Assembly (NCBI RefSeq): GCF_000321225.1
Contig: NW_004450464.1
Span: forward strand, 1,537,567 to 1,601,566
Source: Odobenus rosmarus divergens
Lineage: Eukaryota > Chordata > Mammalia > Carnivora > Odobenidae
DNA: 64,000 nt
Direction: 5' to 3'
This document shows, piece by piece, positions 11,260-23,640 of the stretch. The position numbers were made by a program, and so were the translations under genes. Within the stretch, counting starts at the first letter, position 1, and each line of letters begins with the position of its first letter. The notes under the pieces were generated by a model that ran no database searches, was not told the origin of the DNA, and saw nothing but the letters and a program-made list of their open reading frames with translations.

Positions 11260-12212
11260 AAAAAATATATGTGAAATCTAACCCTTACAGCTATACTATT
11301 GATAGGTGTACTTTTAAAATTTCTGGAAAAAAGTTTAGTTTCTAAACCATATAATGGTCAAAGTAGGAATTCAGTACTTGCCAAGGTACACTTGATTCTT
11401 CTCTACTCTCTAAGATGTTAACTCTTTTACATTGCCTAGAAATGTGAGTAGATGTATTAAATACTAGAGTCACACTGCACATTGAAAGAATAAATTGGAA
11501 TACTTATGTTGCTTTTCTTAAAAATCCGTTTTATTTTATTATCTTCTTTTTAAACTTGAAAGTCTAAATTTCAGAAAATATGACAGTAAAAATTGATAAG
11601 GAAGACTGATAATAGATGTGCAATGGACTTTATCTTCTGTAAGGTGAATTTTAACATGCTTTTCTAACTGGTTTCTAGTAACCATGGAAGAAAGCCAAAA
11701 AAAAAAAAAATGCAGCATTAAACTTCATTAACTTTTCAGTTATTATCATTATAGTCTTGTATCTAAGCCATGAAATCTTGCTTAATCTTCCTTAAAAATA
11801 TCTGTAAAATGTGTACTTTTCCACTAACCATTACAACCATGGCAATCTATATTCAAACATGAATATAAAATCAGTCACTCCTTCCTGATATAATAAAGTT
11901 AAGGAAAATTAGTCCTAATGGAATAGGGACTGCTTACTTTGTACTAATCACAGTACTTTCTACTGAGAAATAATAGCAGCATTCTAAATTAGATATATGA
12001 ATAAGAATCAAAATTGGCAATATTTCTTAATAATTTAAAATTAACATGTAGAATCAAATCTTTCATTAGTGCAACCAAAGCACTTATTACTAAGACATAG
12101 GAAAGGAGAGCATGATTGTTCTTCCTTATGTAAATCTCACATTTAGTGGTATTCTGAAATACCTTAACTCTGAAGACATAAATTCTGTTGCTTTTAAATC
12201 TCTGATACATGT

Positions 12213-12790
12213 GTGAGCTACTCTTCAGATGTGCTTTCCTTGATGATCAGTTTAGCTACTGAGTTTTCAATAGCAGTTTTTTTATCTGTATTTGAACATT
12301 TTTCTCAAATAGTCTTGCTAAGTTTTAACAGTTTTATGAATTGTTTCAAAAGAACAGCTTTTCATTTTTTATTTTCTAGTATTTGTTTTCAAGTTCATTT
12401 ATTTCTTCCATTATCTCTATTACTTTAGTTTTCCCACTTTTTAAATTTAATTTGCTTATAATTCTTTTGTTGATTTTTAAATCTATGCATGTTTTTCCAG
12501 TTAAGCACTTAAAGTGATCAAACTATTCTTTCAATCCAAATTTAACTCCACCTCACAAATGATATTTTCATCATTTTGCTTTATTTTTAAAATTTTCTTT
12601 TATGTCTTTTACAAACTATGGACACTTACTAAAAAGTGTTTTTGTCTAATTTACAAGTATTTTGGGGGGTAGTTTTAGGTGTCTTTTATGGCATTGATTT
12701 CAAATTAAATTCTACTCTGGTCAAAGAATATACTATGTAAGATCTAAAACCTGAGATTTATTGAAACTTAGTGTTTGGCCCAGCATATGG
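12213..12790 (-). repeat. Old LINE-1 fragment
   Basis: The + strand includes 'agtatttgttttcaagttcatttatttcttccattatctctattac' and 'ctactctggtcaaagaatatactatgtaagat..atggcctatcatgg', inverse LINE-1 body sequence typical of old L1M copies. All frames are broken. Confidence 0.55.
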
Positions 12791-12794
12791 CCTA

Positions 12795-13107
12795 TCATGG
12801 TTAACATTTTAATAATTGTGGTAAAATGCACATAACATGAAACTTACTATCTCAACCATTCTTAAGTGTGTAGTTCAGTGGTATTTAGTACACTCATATT
12901 GTTGTGCAACCAATCACCACCATCCATCTCCAGACTCTTCATCTCATAAAACTGAAACTTTGTAACCACTAAACCATAACTTTCCATCACCCCTTGACTC
13001 AGCCTTTGGCAATCACCAGTTTCTTCTTCACTTTTCCTTTTTCCTCCCCATGCCCCAAACTTTAGCAACCACCATTCTACTCTCTGTTACTATTGAGTTC
13101 AGTTTGG

Positions 13108-13144
<37 letters not shown>

Positions 13145-13500
13145 TGATGTAAATGAGATCATGCAATATTTGTCTTTCTGTGTCTGGCTTATTTCACTTC
13201 ACAGTGTTTTCCTGGTTCGTTTATGTTGTCACAGATGTCAGGATTTCCTCATTTTTAAAAATAGAATAATGTTCCATTGTGTGTATATACCACATTTCTT
13301 TAACCATTTATCCATTGACAGACATTTAGGTTGTTTTCATATTGGCTAGTGTGAATAATGCTTCAGTGAACATGGGTGTGCAGATATCTCTTCAAGATCC
13401 TGATTTCAGTTCCTTTGGTTATGTACTCAGAAATGGGATTACTGTACATTGTAGTTCTGTTTTAAATTTTTTGAGGAAACTCCGTTCTGTTTTTTATAAT
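12795..13500 (-). repeat. Old LINE-1 (L1M) 3' end with part of ORF2
   Basis: Read on the minus strand, 13500 to about 13150 gives the decayed C-terminal end of L1 ORF2 (cf. 'ggaaatcctgacatctgtgacaacat' and 'atggataaatggttaaagaaatgtgg'). The 3' UTR follows down to about 12795 ('gagatagtaagtttcatgttatgtgcattttacc'). Stops and indels occur throughout. A TG microsatellite has grown inside it at 13110-13142. Confidence 0.75.
13110..13142 (+). repeat. (TG)n microsatellite
   Basis: About 16 TG units inside the old LINE-1 3' UTR, with both borders clean. Confidence 0.95.
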
Positions 13501-13686
13501 GGCTATAACAATTATAAAGTGTCCCTCATTTTATGTAGCAATGCACCCTTTTTTTCAGTATATATTGTCTTCTTTTATAGCCATACAAGCTTCTAATACT
13601 CTCCATTGGCATGGGGGCATAGTCTTTTTCGGTCCATATGTTTACTTTCAACATACATGTGTCTTTATATTAAAAATGTATTTTGG

Positions 13687-13941
13687 GGGCGCCTGGGTGG
13701 CTCAGTTGGTTAAGCAACTGCCTTCGGCTCAGGTCATGATCCTGGAGTCCCGGGATCGAGNNNNNNNNNNNNNNNNNNNNNNNNNNNNNNNNNNNNNNNN
13801 NNNNNNNNNNCTGGAGTCCCGGGATCGAGTCCCACATCGGACTCCCTGCTCAGCAGGGAGTCTGCTTCTCCCTCTGACCCTCTTCCCTCTCGTGCTCTCT
13901 ATCTCCCATTCTCTCTCTCTCAGATAAATAAAATCTTTAAA
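13687..13941 (+). repeat. CAN SINE interrupted by an N gap
   Basis: Plus copy of the subfamily reading 'cctggagtcccgggatcgagtccc'. The tRNA-like head lies before the gap (13687-13760) and body plus tail after it (13811-13941). The flanks carry 'aaaatgtattttgg' at 13673-13686 and a near copy from about 13942. Apparent length is about 255, but removing the Ns and the repeated 19 bp gives about 186 bp, the normal length without A-tail. Confidence 0.95.
13761..13810. other. Assembly gap of 50 N with overlapping flanks
   Basis: Fifty N. The 19 bases before the gap (13742-13760, ctggagtcccgggatcgag) are identical to the 19 bases after it (13811-13829). Since the SINE carries this word once, the two contig ends almost certainly overlap and the gap probably contains no missing sequence. 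Confidence 0.9.
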
Positions 13942-14990
13942 AAAAATGTATTTTTGGTAGACGACATTTAGTTGGGTCTTGCATTTTTATTCAGTATGAC
14001 AATCTGCATTTTAATTGGATGATTAGTTCATTTGTATTTAATAAATTTACATACGCATTTGTATATTTGGTCATTCTATCTTTATATGTGTATGTGTCTA
14101 TATATATCTATATCTATATGTATTTGGGTTAAATGAAACATATTGCTAGCATGTTCTTCTACTTGTCCAATCTGATTTTTTTATTCATTTTTATTTCTTT
14201 TCCACCCTTATTTCTGTTTTATTAAATTTTTAGTATTCATTTTTAATTTATTTATTGCCTAGGTAGTTGCATATCTTTGTATTATTTATTATTAAAATAT
14301 TTTTAGTGATTACAACGATCTTCACTTTATCCTTAACTAATTTAAATTCTGCTTAGTGGTAGTTTTTTTTGCCGTTTCACATATAAGGTAGAAAACTGAT
14401 AAGAGTACATTTCCTTTATTCCTTCCCTGTCCTCTGTGGTATTTTTTGTGATATAATTTTACTATACACATCATAAAAATAAAATAAAATGTTACTTTTA
14501 TTATAAACAGTCGGTTGCCTTTCAAAGAAAGTAAGAGATAAAAAGCCTAGTCTTACATTTGCCATCATACTTATCATTTCTCTGCTCTTCATTTCTTCTA
14601 AATTTGAATTTTTGTTTGGTTTCATTTCTGTTCAGCTTGAAAAACTTTCACTAGCATTTCTTATATTGCAGGATTGCTGGTGACAAATTAACCTATTTCT
14701 TTTTCTGAAAATGTCTAAGTTTTAGCTTTCTCTTTGAAATATATTTTTAACTCTGTATAGAAATCTGAGTTTACATTTTTTTCCTTTCATCTCATTTCAT
14801 TGTATTTTGGCCTCATTTTTTTTAATTAGAAAAAAGCCCTTATTGATACTGTGTCTTCCTTGTATAATATTTCTTTATTTCTCAAGTTTCTTGCAACGTT
14901 TTCTCTGTATGCTTGGCTTTTCCCAGATTGAGGAAGATGTTTATAGGTTTTTTTTCTCTCTGTGCTTTTTCTTCTTAAACTTTGCTGAGA
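13942..14990 (-). repeat. Old LINE-1-lineage (L1M) fragment
   Basis: Sequence such as 'tagacgacatttagttgggtcttgc', 'tttcactagcatttcttatattgcaggattgctggtgacaaatt' and 'ctttgctgagattcttggatcctgaacc' matches the T-rich inverse strand of old L1M copies. It probably continues the element before the SINE, starting near 13500. Heavily decayed; subfamily unresolved. Confidence 0.6.
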
Positions 14991-15060
14991 TTCTTGGATC
15001 CTGAACCACTGGATATTAAGCTGCCAACTTGATGATCCATCATCCCCAAGTATTTTAGTA

Positions 15061-15299
15061 GAGAGATTCTTAACCCAGGAGCAATTTTGTCCTCTAGAGA
15101 ACATTTAATAATCTATGGAAACGTTCTTGGTTATTTACCTGGAGTTGGAGGAGGGGGGAAAAAGAGGGAGGGTGCTAATGGCATTCAGTTAGTAGAAGCC
15201 AGGCAGGTTGCTGAGTACCCTACAATCACAGGAAACCCCCACAACAAAGAATTACATGGCCCAAAATGTCAATGATAGTGCCAAGATTGAAGAACCCTG
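15061..15299 (+). repeat. MER5A (hAT-Charlie MITE), near full length
   Basis: The order 'gattcttaacccaggagcaattttgtcc', 'ggtgctaatggcattcagttagtagaagccaggcaggttgctgag' and 'cccaaaatgtcaatgatagtgccaagattgaagaaccctg' follows MER5A end to end. An 8-bp target-site duplication, ttttagta / ttttagtt, sits at 15053-15060 and 15300-15307, as expected for hAT elements. Nonautonomous, no coding sequence. Confidence 0.85.
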
Positions 15300-15319
15300 T
15301 TTTAGTTTATATATCCTAC

Positions 15320-15485
15320 AACTATATACATATATAATATGTTTTATATATTTTTTCTTATTTATATATAAGACAAAAATACTATATTTAATATTTATAT
15401 TATAAAATAGCATATACACTTATCATATTATATATTTACATACTGTCATATAATATACACACACATATATATATACAATACATGC
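15320..15485. repeat. AT-rich (TA)n tract
   Basis: Degenerate TA/TATATA runs with short CA patches. No coding or transposon signal. Confidence 0.8.
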
Positions 15486-15499
15486 ATAAAACTACCATC

Positions 15500-16200
15500 C
15501 AAAACAGGAAATTAACATTAATATGCTCCTGCTGTCTAATCCTCAGACCTCCATTGAAGTTTCCAACAGTAGTCCCAATAATAGCAAAAAGACCAAGTTC
15601 AGAATCCTGCATTGCCTTTAATTGTCAAGTGTTTCTGTGTCCTTGTGTCAGGAAGAGATCTTCAAACTTTCCTTAACTTGGTCAGTGTTTGGCCAGTGCT
15701 TTCTCTTCCATTTTTCTCTTTTCCTCTCTTTTCCTTCCTTCCTTCCTTTTCTTTTTTTCCTTTTGGAGAATACCTCAATTTCATTTTTCTGATCTTTCAT
15801 TGTGATTAGATTTAGGTGATACTTTTTTTTTTTTTAAAGATTTTATTTATTTATTTATTTGGAGCATGTGTGATGGGGGGCAGGGCAGGGAGGGGCTGAG
15901 GGAGAGGGAGAAAGAATCTCAGGCAGACTCCCTGCTGAGTGCAGAGCCTCAGGGGCTGGATCTCAGAAACCTGAGGTCATGTCAGGTGATACATTTTGAC
16001 AAGAATATTACAGAACTGATGCTGCATTTTTCCACTGCCTTCTATCGGGTGGCCTATGATTTCAGTTTATCTCATTAGTGATGATGCTTATTTTGACAGG
16101 CTGATCCAAGTGGTATCTGCCAGTTTTTCACCCCAATTAGTCTCCATCGCCAGACTGTTCTTTTATCTTCTTTTATCTATCTGTTCTCTTAAAAGACAAC
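15500..16200. repeat. Ancient interspersed repeat, probably L1M-type
   Basis: 'atatgctcctgctgtctaatcctcagacct', 'caatttcatttttctgatctttcattgtgattagattta' and, beyond an inserted SINE, 'gacaagaatattacagaactgatgctgc' and 'atctcattagtgatgatgc' keep the order of a widespread mammalian repeat I associate with old L1M copies. The family name is uncertain. It is interrupted by the SINE at 15822-15980. Confidence 0.55.
15822..15980 (-). repeat. CAN SINE, missing its tRNA-like head
   Basis: Minus copy: poly-T, 'aaagattttatttatttatttattt', a GA-rich stretch, then '..ctgaggtcatg', after which the inverted head ('agccacccaggcgcccc') is absent. Short flanking repeats 'taggtgatac' / 'caggtgatac' bracket it, so this looks like a 5'-truncated insertion rather than a later deletion. 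Confidence 0.85.
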
Positions 16201-18530
16201 AGAATTTTATCTGTTTCCTTACCTATTTTTATCTATTATTTTAAGCAGATAGTTTTATTCCTTACTGTACTTACAGTTATTGTACCTAGTGCAAAACCCA
16301 AATATACGTATTGTTTGCAACTGAATCTGTTCTTCGGATACAAAGTTGTCTTCCTTTATGGTTTTTCTCTGTAGTGATACTACCAACTCCTAGTTGTTCA
16401 GGCTGAGGCTTCCCGCTGGGACTAACTGAAGCCCTTGGATCCCCTCTTATTATATAGCCTATTATATTGGTGAACTAGAGATATAACAAGAGGTTAACAA
16501 GTTCTTCTGTTTAGGATATGAGAAAGATTCAGAGCAAGGAGACAAACAGTGAGGGATCAAAGTGGAAACACTTTTTTGGCACAGACTCAGCCTGGCTCCA
16601 TCTCTCCTTCTTTTAGTGAGTGAATGGAAAAATTCCATCTTTGGATAGAGTTAGTTTCTATTACATAAAAAAAGGAAATGCCTATAGGTCGCAATCATAG
16701 AAGAGAAAACCTCATGCTTTATAAAGATAACTACAGGAAGCAGAAATTAAGGGCAGAGAGCATTGACTTTGTGTGTTTTTTTTTTTAAGGAAAAATAAGA
16801 AATGCAGATGGGATGAAAAGACAACAGTATAAAATGTTTAGAATAAAGCATAGTGAGCAAGGAACATTAAGAAGATAAATGAATGGCAGAATTTTCAGAT
16901 ATGCAAAGTCTTGGATACTAAGCCACTTTTGTTACTATTCCTGAAAGATTTATGTAACATCATTTTTTTTAGGCAATTAAACCCATGAATCAAAAACTAA
17001 ACTTTTGGGAAATAGAAATAGAAATGTTCTGTCAACAAAGCACAGGGAGAATTCTAAATCAAGACTTAATTCAATTATTTCTCTAATCATACAGTATAAA
17101 TGTGAATCAGAATGTGATTGTCATAAGAGAAGATATATGAACTAAAAATAATAATTTAACTCCAAAATCCAGCAGTTGACAGGAGGAAACTTGAGTGAAA
17201 TTTAATTTTTAAAAATTCTTCTTCTTACATAGAGGGTATAAAATTTATTTGCTTATCCATTGTGCAAACAGGGAAATATACATTTAAGTATATCTAGAGC
17301 TTTAAAGTATTTAAGTGAGGACATGTACATTTTAGATTATAATGAGAAATGACATAGAATTTATTCAGCAAAATATGGCAAAGACATAAAAACAAAGATA
17401 AAAATAAGATGACAAAATTAAAGCTAAATATGTCATTTTGGTGAGTAATTTTAATGGATAATTAATCTCAATTGGATAATAAAAAAGTTAAAACCGAATA
17501 TATACTGTTGATATGAGAAAACATAAAATAAATGGTAAATTTAGAGAATTTTAAGGAAAGAAAAATGAAAAAAAAGATGCACTAGGTAAATCAAAGCAAA
17601 ATGAAGGCAGTGTTCAGAATATTAAAATTAAATAGTATAATGCAATCTTAAAAGCATTAAGAAACAATGGATCACTTTTTATTGATGAAGTGAGCAACTG
17701 GCAATAAAATCATACCAGCACTCAAGCACTTTTATGTGCAAAATAATATGTCCTTTAATGTCATATACCATTTAGAAAAACAACTGTTATTAGACAGTGT
17801 ATAGGGCACAACATTTTAATAGTAATAAGAGCTATAAATGTATTGCTCAGTTTTTCCTATGCCAAGAAGACAAATATATAAATGGATTCAGAGAAGCTAA
17901 ATGATATAATAATAATTAGTGTTGTTTAAACAGTGAACTTAATATCCTCCAAATATATATTGTAACAAGGAGTGCCCCTCTGATATATATAAAATATGCT
18001 TGCATATTAAACCTCTGCACAAATGTTAGAAAATATAGAAGGCTTGTATCTAGTCACACCCAAATATAAAATAAAATAAAAAAAAATTATAAAAAATGAA
18101 CAATTTAACTTCCTAAGGGAAAAAAGAGATGAGAACAAAGATTTTGATATATTAATATCAAACACTGCATTATACCAGAAATAAATAATCAAAATGATTG
18201 ATTAAAAACAGATTTTACTGCTATTACTATTTGTCATCTAGAAGTTATTGCATATTATTCAGGTAAACACTGATGTAGCTCTCTAAAGATTATGTCTGAA
18301 CACAAACTTATATCAAGGATTAGACTAATTTTATTCTTACTGAGTTTGATTCCAATTCTTATAAAGTTGGTTGTTAGAATGAATGAAAGAAAGAAAGGAA
18401 TTTTAATTTTAATAAGAGAATTAAAGTTTGTGTGTGTGTTTGTGTAGTTATGCCTATATGCCAAAGCTTTGAAAATTAAGGGAAGTGTTGGGTTTAATTA
18501 ATTTCATTTGAGACCTTAACACTTGAATTT
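16201..18530. other. AT-rich intronic sequence, nothing recognised
   Basis: More than 2 kb of A-rich sequence with many short homopolymers. No exon-like frames with splice sites and no repeat I can name with confidence. Confidence 0.5.
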
Positions 18531-18549
18531 AAGATGTTACCTTTCTTTG

Positions 18550-18751
18550 TGGGGCACCTGGGTGGCACTTGGTTAGATGTCTGCCCCGGTTCGGGTCATG
18601 ATCCCTGGATCCTGGGATCGAGCCCTGCGTCAGGCTTCCTGTTCAGTGGGGAGTCTGCTTCTCCCTCTCCCTCGGCTGCTCCTCCTGCTTGTGCTCTCCC
18701 TCTCTCTCTCTCTCTCTGTCAAATAAAGAAATAAAATATTTTTTAAAAAAA
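18550..18751 (+). repeat. CAN SINE
   Basis: Plus copy with head 'ggggcacctgggtggcacttgg' (the usual CTCAG is changed) and tail 'aaataaagaaataaaatatttt'. The target-site duplication is 'aagatgttacctttctttg' / 'agatgttacctttctctg' at 18531-18549 and about 18752-18769. Confidence 0.94.
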
Positions 18752-19148
18752 GATGTTACCTTTCTCTGTAAGATTTGGAGACTGTCATAAGTTAGTCATT
18801 GATATTTCATATATAAAGAAAGCTTACTTATAGGCTCAAGCAAATCATACTTTTACTCAGGCTAATAAGTCTGAAGCTTTTTTCTGTCTTTACTTTTACA
18901 AAAAAATATTCATTATTGTGTTTACACTATGGAGTTTTTTTGTGTCCTTATACATGTAACAGAAATTTGTGAGGTATTTAATGCAAATGGCTCATGTTAT
19001 GTCCTGTATAGAACTGGACTTGTGTAGCAACTCTTGCCATACTGTTTATAAATAATAGTAACATAAGTTATCTTTAGTTAAGTAAATGTAAGAACTATAT
19101 GCTATGACCAAAAATAAGTAAAAATTTGTTTACATTTTACTTTCTTTT

Positions 19149-19346
19149 TAAGGATTATTTATTTTCGAGAGAGAGCACACACGAGTGTGTGCAACTGTGG
19201 CGGGGGAGGGGCAGAGAGAGACTCTCAAGCCGACTCCCAGCTGAGCCCAAAGCCTGATGCCAGGCTTGAGCCCACAACCCCGAGACGATGACCCTAGCCA
19301 AAACCAAGAGTCAGACACTCAACTGACTGAGCCACACAGGTGCCCC
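19149..19346 (-). repeat. CAN SINE, old copy
   Basis: Diverged minus copy: 'aaggattatttattttcgagagagagc' to 'ctgactgagccacacaggtgcccc'. Flanks 'acattttacttt' and 'aaattttactttt' form an imperfect target-site duplication. Confidence 0.9.
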
Positions 19347-19871
19347 TAAATTTTACTTTTAAGAAATATTAAGTGACATTAAAATGTTAGAAGATAGTGC
19401 ACTTAAATTAAGCACTTGCAAAACTTTGATTAAAAAATAAAACATTACATATCTAGAGCTTTCAAGTTAAACAATTGGAAACATATTCTGGAAAGGATGT
19501 TTAGAACCACTAATTTGAACATTTGATTCTGGGATCCTGAAATTGAAGCTGTCAACACAAATAACAAGCACATCTCTACAGTTTGTTTTTGTCTTAATTT
19601 TCAAGTAAAATGTAATGGATTGTTTGGGTATTATTTTGACAAACATGGAAAGTATCCAAACAAATTTTTTTAAATTTTTTTTTTTTCTGTTCATCTTTGT
19701 TTTCTATTTTCTCTTAAATGAGCATGCAGCCCTTGTACAAATAGATACTAGGAATTTAAACAAACAAATGAAGACTTTCTTTGACTAGGATCAATTCACA
19801 TAGACGTTGCTTTAGCTAATGTCCTAACAATTTGGTACAAAAATCTGTAACAAGAGAGAAATGGAGAGAAG

Positions 19872-20115
19872 CGCCTGGGTGGCTCAGTTGGTTAAGCGAC
19901 TGCCTTTGGCTCAGGTCATGATCCTGGAGTCCCGGGATCGAGTCCCGCATCGGGCTCCCCGCTTGGCGGGGAGTCTGCTTCTCCCTCTGACCCTCCCCCC
20001 TCATGCTCTCTCTCTCTATCTCATTCTCTCTCTCAAATAAATAAATAAAATCTTTAAAAAATAAAAATAAAAAAAAAGGAAAAGGAAAAGAAAAAGAAAA
20101 AGAAAAGGAAAAGAA
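19872..20115 (+). repeat. CAN SINE with (GAAAA)n-expanded tail
   Basis: Plus copy of the 'gagtcccgggatcgagtcccgcat' subfamily. After 'aaataaataaataaaatctttaaaa' the A-tail has become a GAAAA/AAAAG microsatellite up to about 20115. A 103-aa minus-strand frame here is only the SINE plus its tail. Confidence 0.95.
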
Positions 20116-20326
20116 AGAAGAAATCACCTTTAAGAAGGTGCTCTTAGAAAGACTCCTCCTGTCCTCTTAGAAGTTGTAACCTCACTCCACTAAAATCACA
20201 TTTTCTTTAAAACTTCTGAATCTTCTAAAATTTCCAATATTTTAAGGTCCCGTGGCAAAAAACATCAGATAACATTTACTTATTCAAATATTTTTTGCTT
20301 TCCTCCTTGTTTTTCTTCTTATTTCT

Positions 20327-20955
20327 CCTCATTTTGATGCCCGTTGGCTGGGTCCAGGGACCCAGAGGGGGTTCCACCAGTCAAGAGGGTCCCTGGCCAG
20401 ATGTAGGATGGAAATCAAAGGCAGGCCAGCAGGCGGTGAAAGCAGAATTTATTGAAGGTATAGAGAGAGTGCAGGTACAGCGTGTCCAGGAGACTCAGAA
20501 AAAAAAGAGGGAGTCTCCTCTTTTTTCAGGGTCTGGGAGTTTTTTTGAGGATGATGGTCTGGAGTATGTGTCCTTGCAGGCATCCAGGAACTGACTAGAA
20601 CAAAGATGAGCGCCCCGGTGTTATTCCTTGGAGCCAGGAGATCTTGGCATTGAGATGGCTAGCACTGGTGGTCTAGAATACACATATCATGGTTTCTTCT
20701 GGTCATTCTCACCTGGTCCTTCCTTAGATGTTATCTGTTCTAAAGAAATCATTAACTCCTTATCCTTTATAAGGAAGACATACACTGTTTGCATTCTGAG
20801 GCCTGTGGAAAGTGGGGTTGCAGGTTCTAGCAAGAATACAAGCAGGAAAAGGAACAAAAAGCATATTTTTATGGAGTCTTTCAGTTTCCCTATCTCAATT
20901 TCTTGCCCCCCCCAACTCCCTGCCACCTCCTTTCTCTCCCCTCCTTTCTTTCTCT
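20327..20955 (-). mobile_element. Putative solo LTR (endogenous retrovirus)
   Basis: On the minus strand an AATAAA signal lies at 20448-20453 and a TATA-like 'ccttataaag' about 320 bases upstream, near 20766-20775. The U5-like part at 20330-20400 is GC-richer than its surroundings. No internal retroviral genes are seen. Edges and family are not resolved; it could also be another class of repeat. Confidence 0.35.
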
Positions 20956-21734
20956 GTCTCCTGAGACTTTCTTTCTTATCTCATTCCTATACCACCATAC
21001 CACATAATTTTAACTGACCTCAGATTTATGCCAGTGCTCTTAAATTCACATGCAAGAATCATTTAAACAATTAAGATATTTAGGTATCACAAATAATAAC
21101 TTGATTGAAAGATAAAATGAATGCTCTTTTCAAAAAGGACAAGGAACTAAACACAAATTTAAATAAATTTCTGTCCCTTTTGACAGTATACATCTTTCAA
21201 ATCAAAACGTAATTTCTAAATTCACCTATTTTTGGCGGGTTGCCTTCTACATTTCCCCTGACTAATAATGAATTCTATATCTGACTTTAAATGTGCTTTA
21301 AAAATTTATTTTTTAGGTATATTTTTAGGACCTGCCAGCTTCCACTCTTGAGGTAAATGTGTCATCATTGAAACCCTCCTGCTGGGGTAGCTGTTTTCTG
21401 ATTCTCTTTCAGATCTACCATTGCCCCACGGGAAATTGGGCGTTCTCACCTTGCAATACCTGTTTGTTTGGCTTGTTATGGAAAAGACAAAAGAAGTGGC
21501 TGTCCAGGGTAGGTTACCAATTGTAAAAATGATGTCAGTTCAGCATTTCCCTCAGTATCACAATACTAAATAAATCAATAAAGGAAAGAGCAACATTTAA
21601 AAAAGAAAGAGTAAACATAATATTTTAATTCTAATAAAGATTTAAGGACACGTGAATCCTCAAATGTGATCTCACGTGTCATTTTCATTATTATTATTCA
21701 TATCCCCAAAAGGCAGTCATTTCAGTTTTATTGT

Positions 21735-22275
21735 GATGTCAGGGAGCAAGAATTCCTGTCCCCTCTTAGGTCCTTCTAGCTGGATTAAGGATCAAGTTGT
21801 TATGAGACAGATTAACAGGAAAAAAATCAAATTTAATAGTTTCATATATTCGACGAATCTACACAGACATGGAAGTTCCAGAGACAGTCGGGCAAAATGA
21901 GGTGTATATGCCTTTCTGAACTAAGGAGGAGGTAGGGATCTTCAAAGGGAAGGAATGCAACCTTCAGGAAGAATGAAAAAGAGTAAATATCTGGTAAACA
22001 AGGGCTGCTCAGAAACTATGGGACAAAGAAAGGACTTTGATCAAAGAGTCCTTGCTAGGTTCCTCCTTATCTACCATACCTAGTTCATATTATAATGTAG
22101 TTATCTATGGGGACGGCTCTTCCTAAGCAGATCTCTATCGAAATTCTATTTAGGCAGCTGAGGAGGAGATAAAGAGGTTTTCCTGAATCTACTGGGTTTT
22201 TTATTCCTTTTTTATTCAAAATAGTTTTCATGCCAAAGGGACCCATCTTTGAGCAGCCTGACATTGGCCCCTAGA
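21735..22275. repeat. Unclassified interspersed repeat, copy 1
   Basis: Shares an ordered set of words with 31774-32480: 'gagacagattaacaggaaaaaaatcaaatttaatag', a central 'catggaagttccaga' block, and an end block 'catgccaaagggacccatctttgagcagcctgacattggccc'. The common order and similar length (about 550-700 bp) point to one repeat family, possibly an LTR. No coding content. Confidence 0.5.
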
Positions 22276-22488
22276 GTGATTTAACCAAATTTCAAATCTA
22301 CTTAAAAGTTAGTTCTCAGAATTAAACTAGAATGCTTTACTACTGATTCAACAATGTAAATTCATATAAATTGTGGGTTATTTAGAAGTTCAAGTTATTT
22401 AAATAAGAATTAATTCAAAACTTAGTTCAAAAATTCAGATACTTTTGATCAAATATACTGAACTTTATTATAAAGAAAAAATTATTAA

Positions 22489-22550
22489 GGAGCCCAATTA
22501 AGAGTCTCTCTCTCCCTCTCCCTTTGCCCCTCCTCCACCCCTTTATTTTC
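22489..22550 (+). repeat. 62-bp CAN SINE body fragment, inverted duplicate of 23662-23723
   Basis: The segment beginning 'ggagcccaattaagagtc' and ending 'tttattttc' matches the reverse complement of 23662-23723 at 61 of 62 bases. It corresponds to the middle and pyrimidine part of an old SINE but has no tRNA-like head and no SINE tail. Flanks carry 'aaagaaaa' on both sides (22473-22480, 22551-22558). Confidence 0.85.
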
Positions 22551-22849
22551 AAAGAAAATGGTTTCCATTAGAAATGCTGCTTAATAAATATTATGGTTTC
22601 TGCAGTATTTGGAGTAAACTTTTAAGTTTCAACTGGGTAAAAAGCAAATTCTCTAAATGTTACTGTTGATGAATCATCTGCTCTTAAAGGAGCTAACTGG
22701 CTAAAGCAGTATGGGAAATATTTATAGTTCCATAGACACAGGAAAACAGTGTATTTAAACTATTGATTGAAATCAGGGTGATATTATTCAAGGAACTGCA
22801 CATTTTTGAGGTCATGTGGAAGAGTAGTCTGCAAAGGCAGCTAAGAAAG

Positions 22850-23115
22850 AGCAGCTACTGAGAAAGAAGGACAAATGAAAGTAAGCTGTGTCCCAGAGGC
22901 AAAAGAATGAGGAAGGAGGGACTGGTCAACCATGACAAAAAGAGTAAGTTGAGATAATCAAAAAGGTGAAGCCAGAAAGTAACCATAGCACTTGACAACA
23001 AGGAGATCACTGGAGACTGAAAAGGAACAATTTTGGAGGGCTTATGCGGTAGACATTTTATAAAGGAAACTGAGAATATTAAGAGGTTAAAAATTGGAGA
23101 CAAGAAATATGGCTG
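22850..23115 (-). repeat. L2 LINE ORF2 (reverse transcriptase) relic
   Basis: The + strand pattern 'gggactggtcaaccatgac..aagtaaccatagcacttgacaacaaggagatcactgg' resembles the inverse of the L2 region encoding the LDLSAAFDTVDHSLL motif. The minus-strand 82-aa frame (22855-23103) would be a decayed piece of that reading frame; it is not a host gene. Confidence 0.4.
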
Positions 23116-23640
23116 AAAAGGAACCCAAAAATGAGGTAGAGGTTGCAGAGGATGTGGGGTATCTATGTTTGTTTACTTTTTTTGTTTGTTTTATGTGGAA
23201 AAAAAACTAATGTTGGTTTCTATGGTCTATGGTGACCAAAAGACGAAGAGTACAAAATAGAGAGGGCTGTAACGTAAGGAACAAGTTCTTTGACAATACT
23301 AAAGAGACTGAGGCTGGAGAAGGGAAGGGACATTTTCTTTGTTAAAAGGAGGAAAGAAAAAGAAGATCAATTTGGCTACAGGTAGATATGTGAAATTGTC
23401 CAGGGATGGTGGTTTTCTTCATATGATATAGTCTTCATATGGAGATTATAGTTTGCTTTATATGGAGATTATAAAAAGCCAGCACACCAGAAGAAAGATA
23501 CATGTGTCATACTACCCCAATAGCTTGTGAAAATCACTTTTTAATAAATTAGGTTTTAATTTCTTAATTTATTATTCAATATTTGCCTTTGTCATTGCTG
23601 CTGTTTTAATAAAAATGTGCACACTTGCTCTAAAATCGAG

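Noticed and set aside
13499..13927. 142-aa + frame
   Set aside because: It runs through 50 N and a SINE and is not a real reading frame.
17700..17950. Possible MIR fragment
   Set aside because: A few shared words only; not enough ordered similarity to report.
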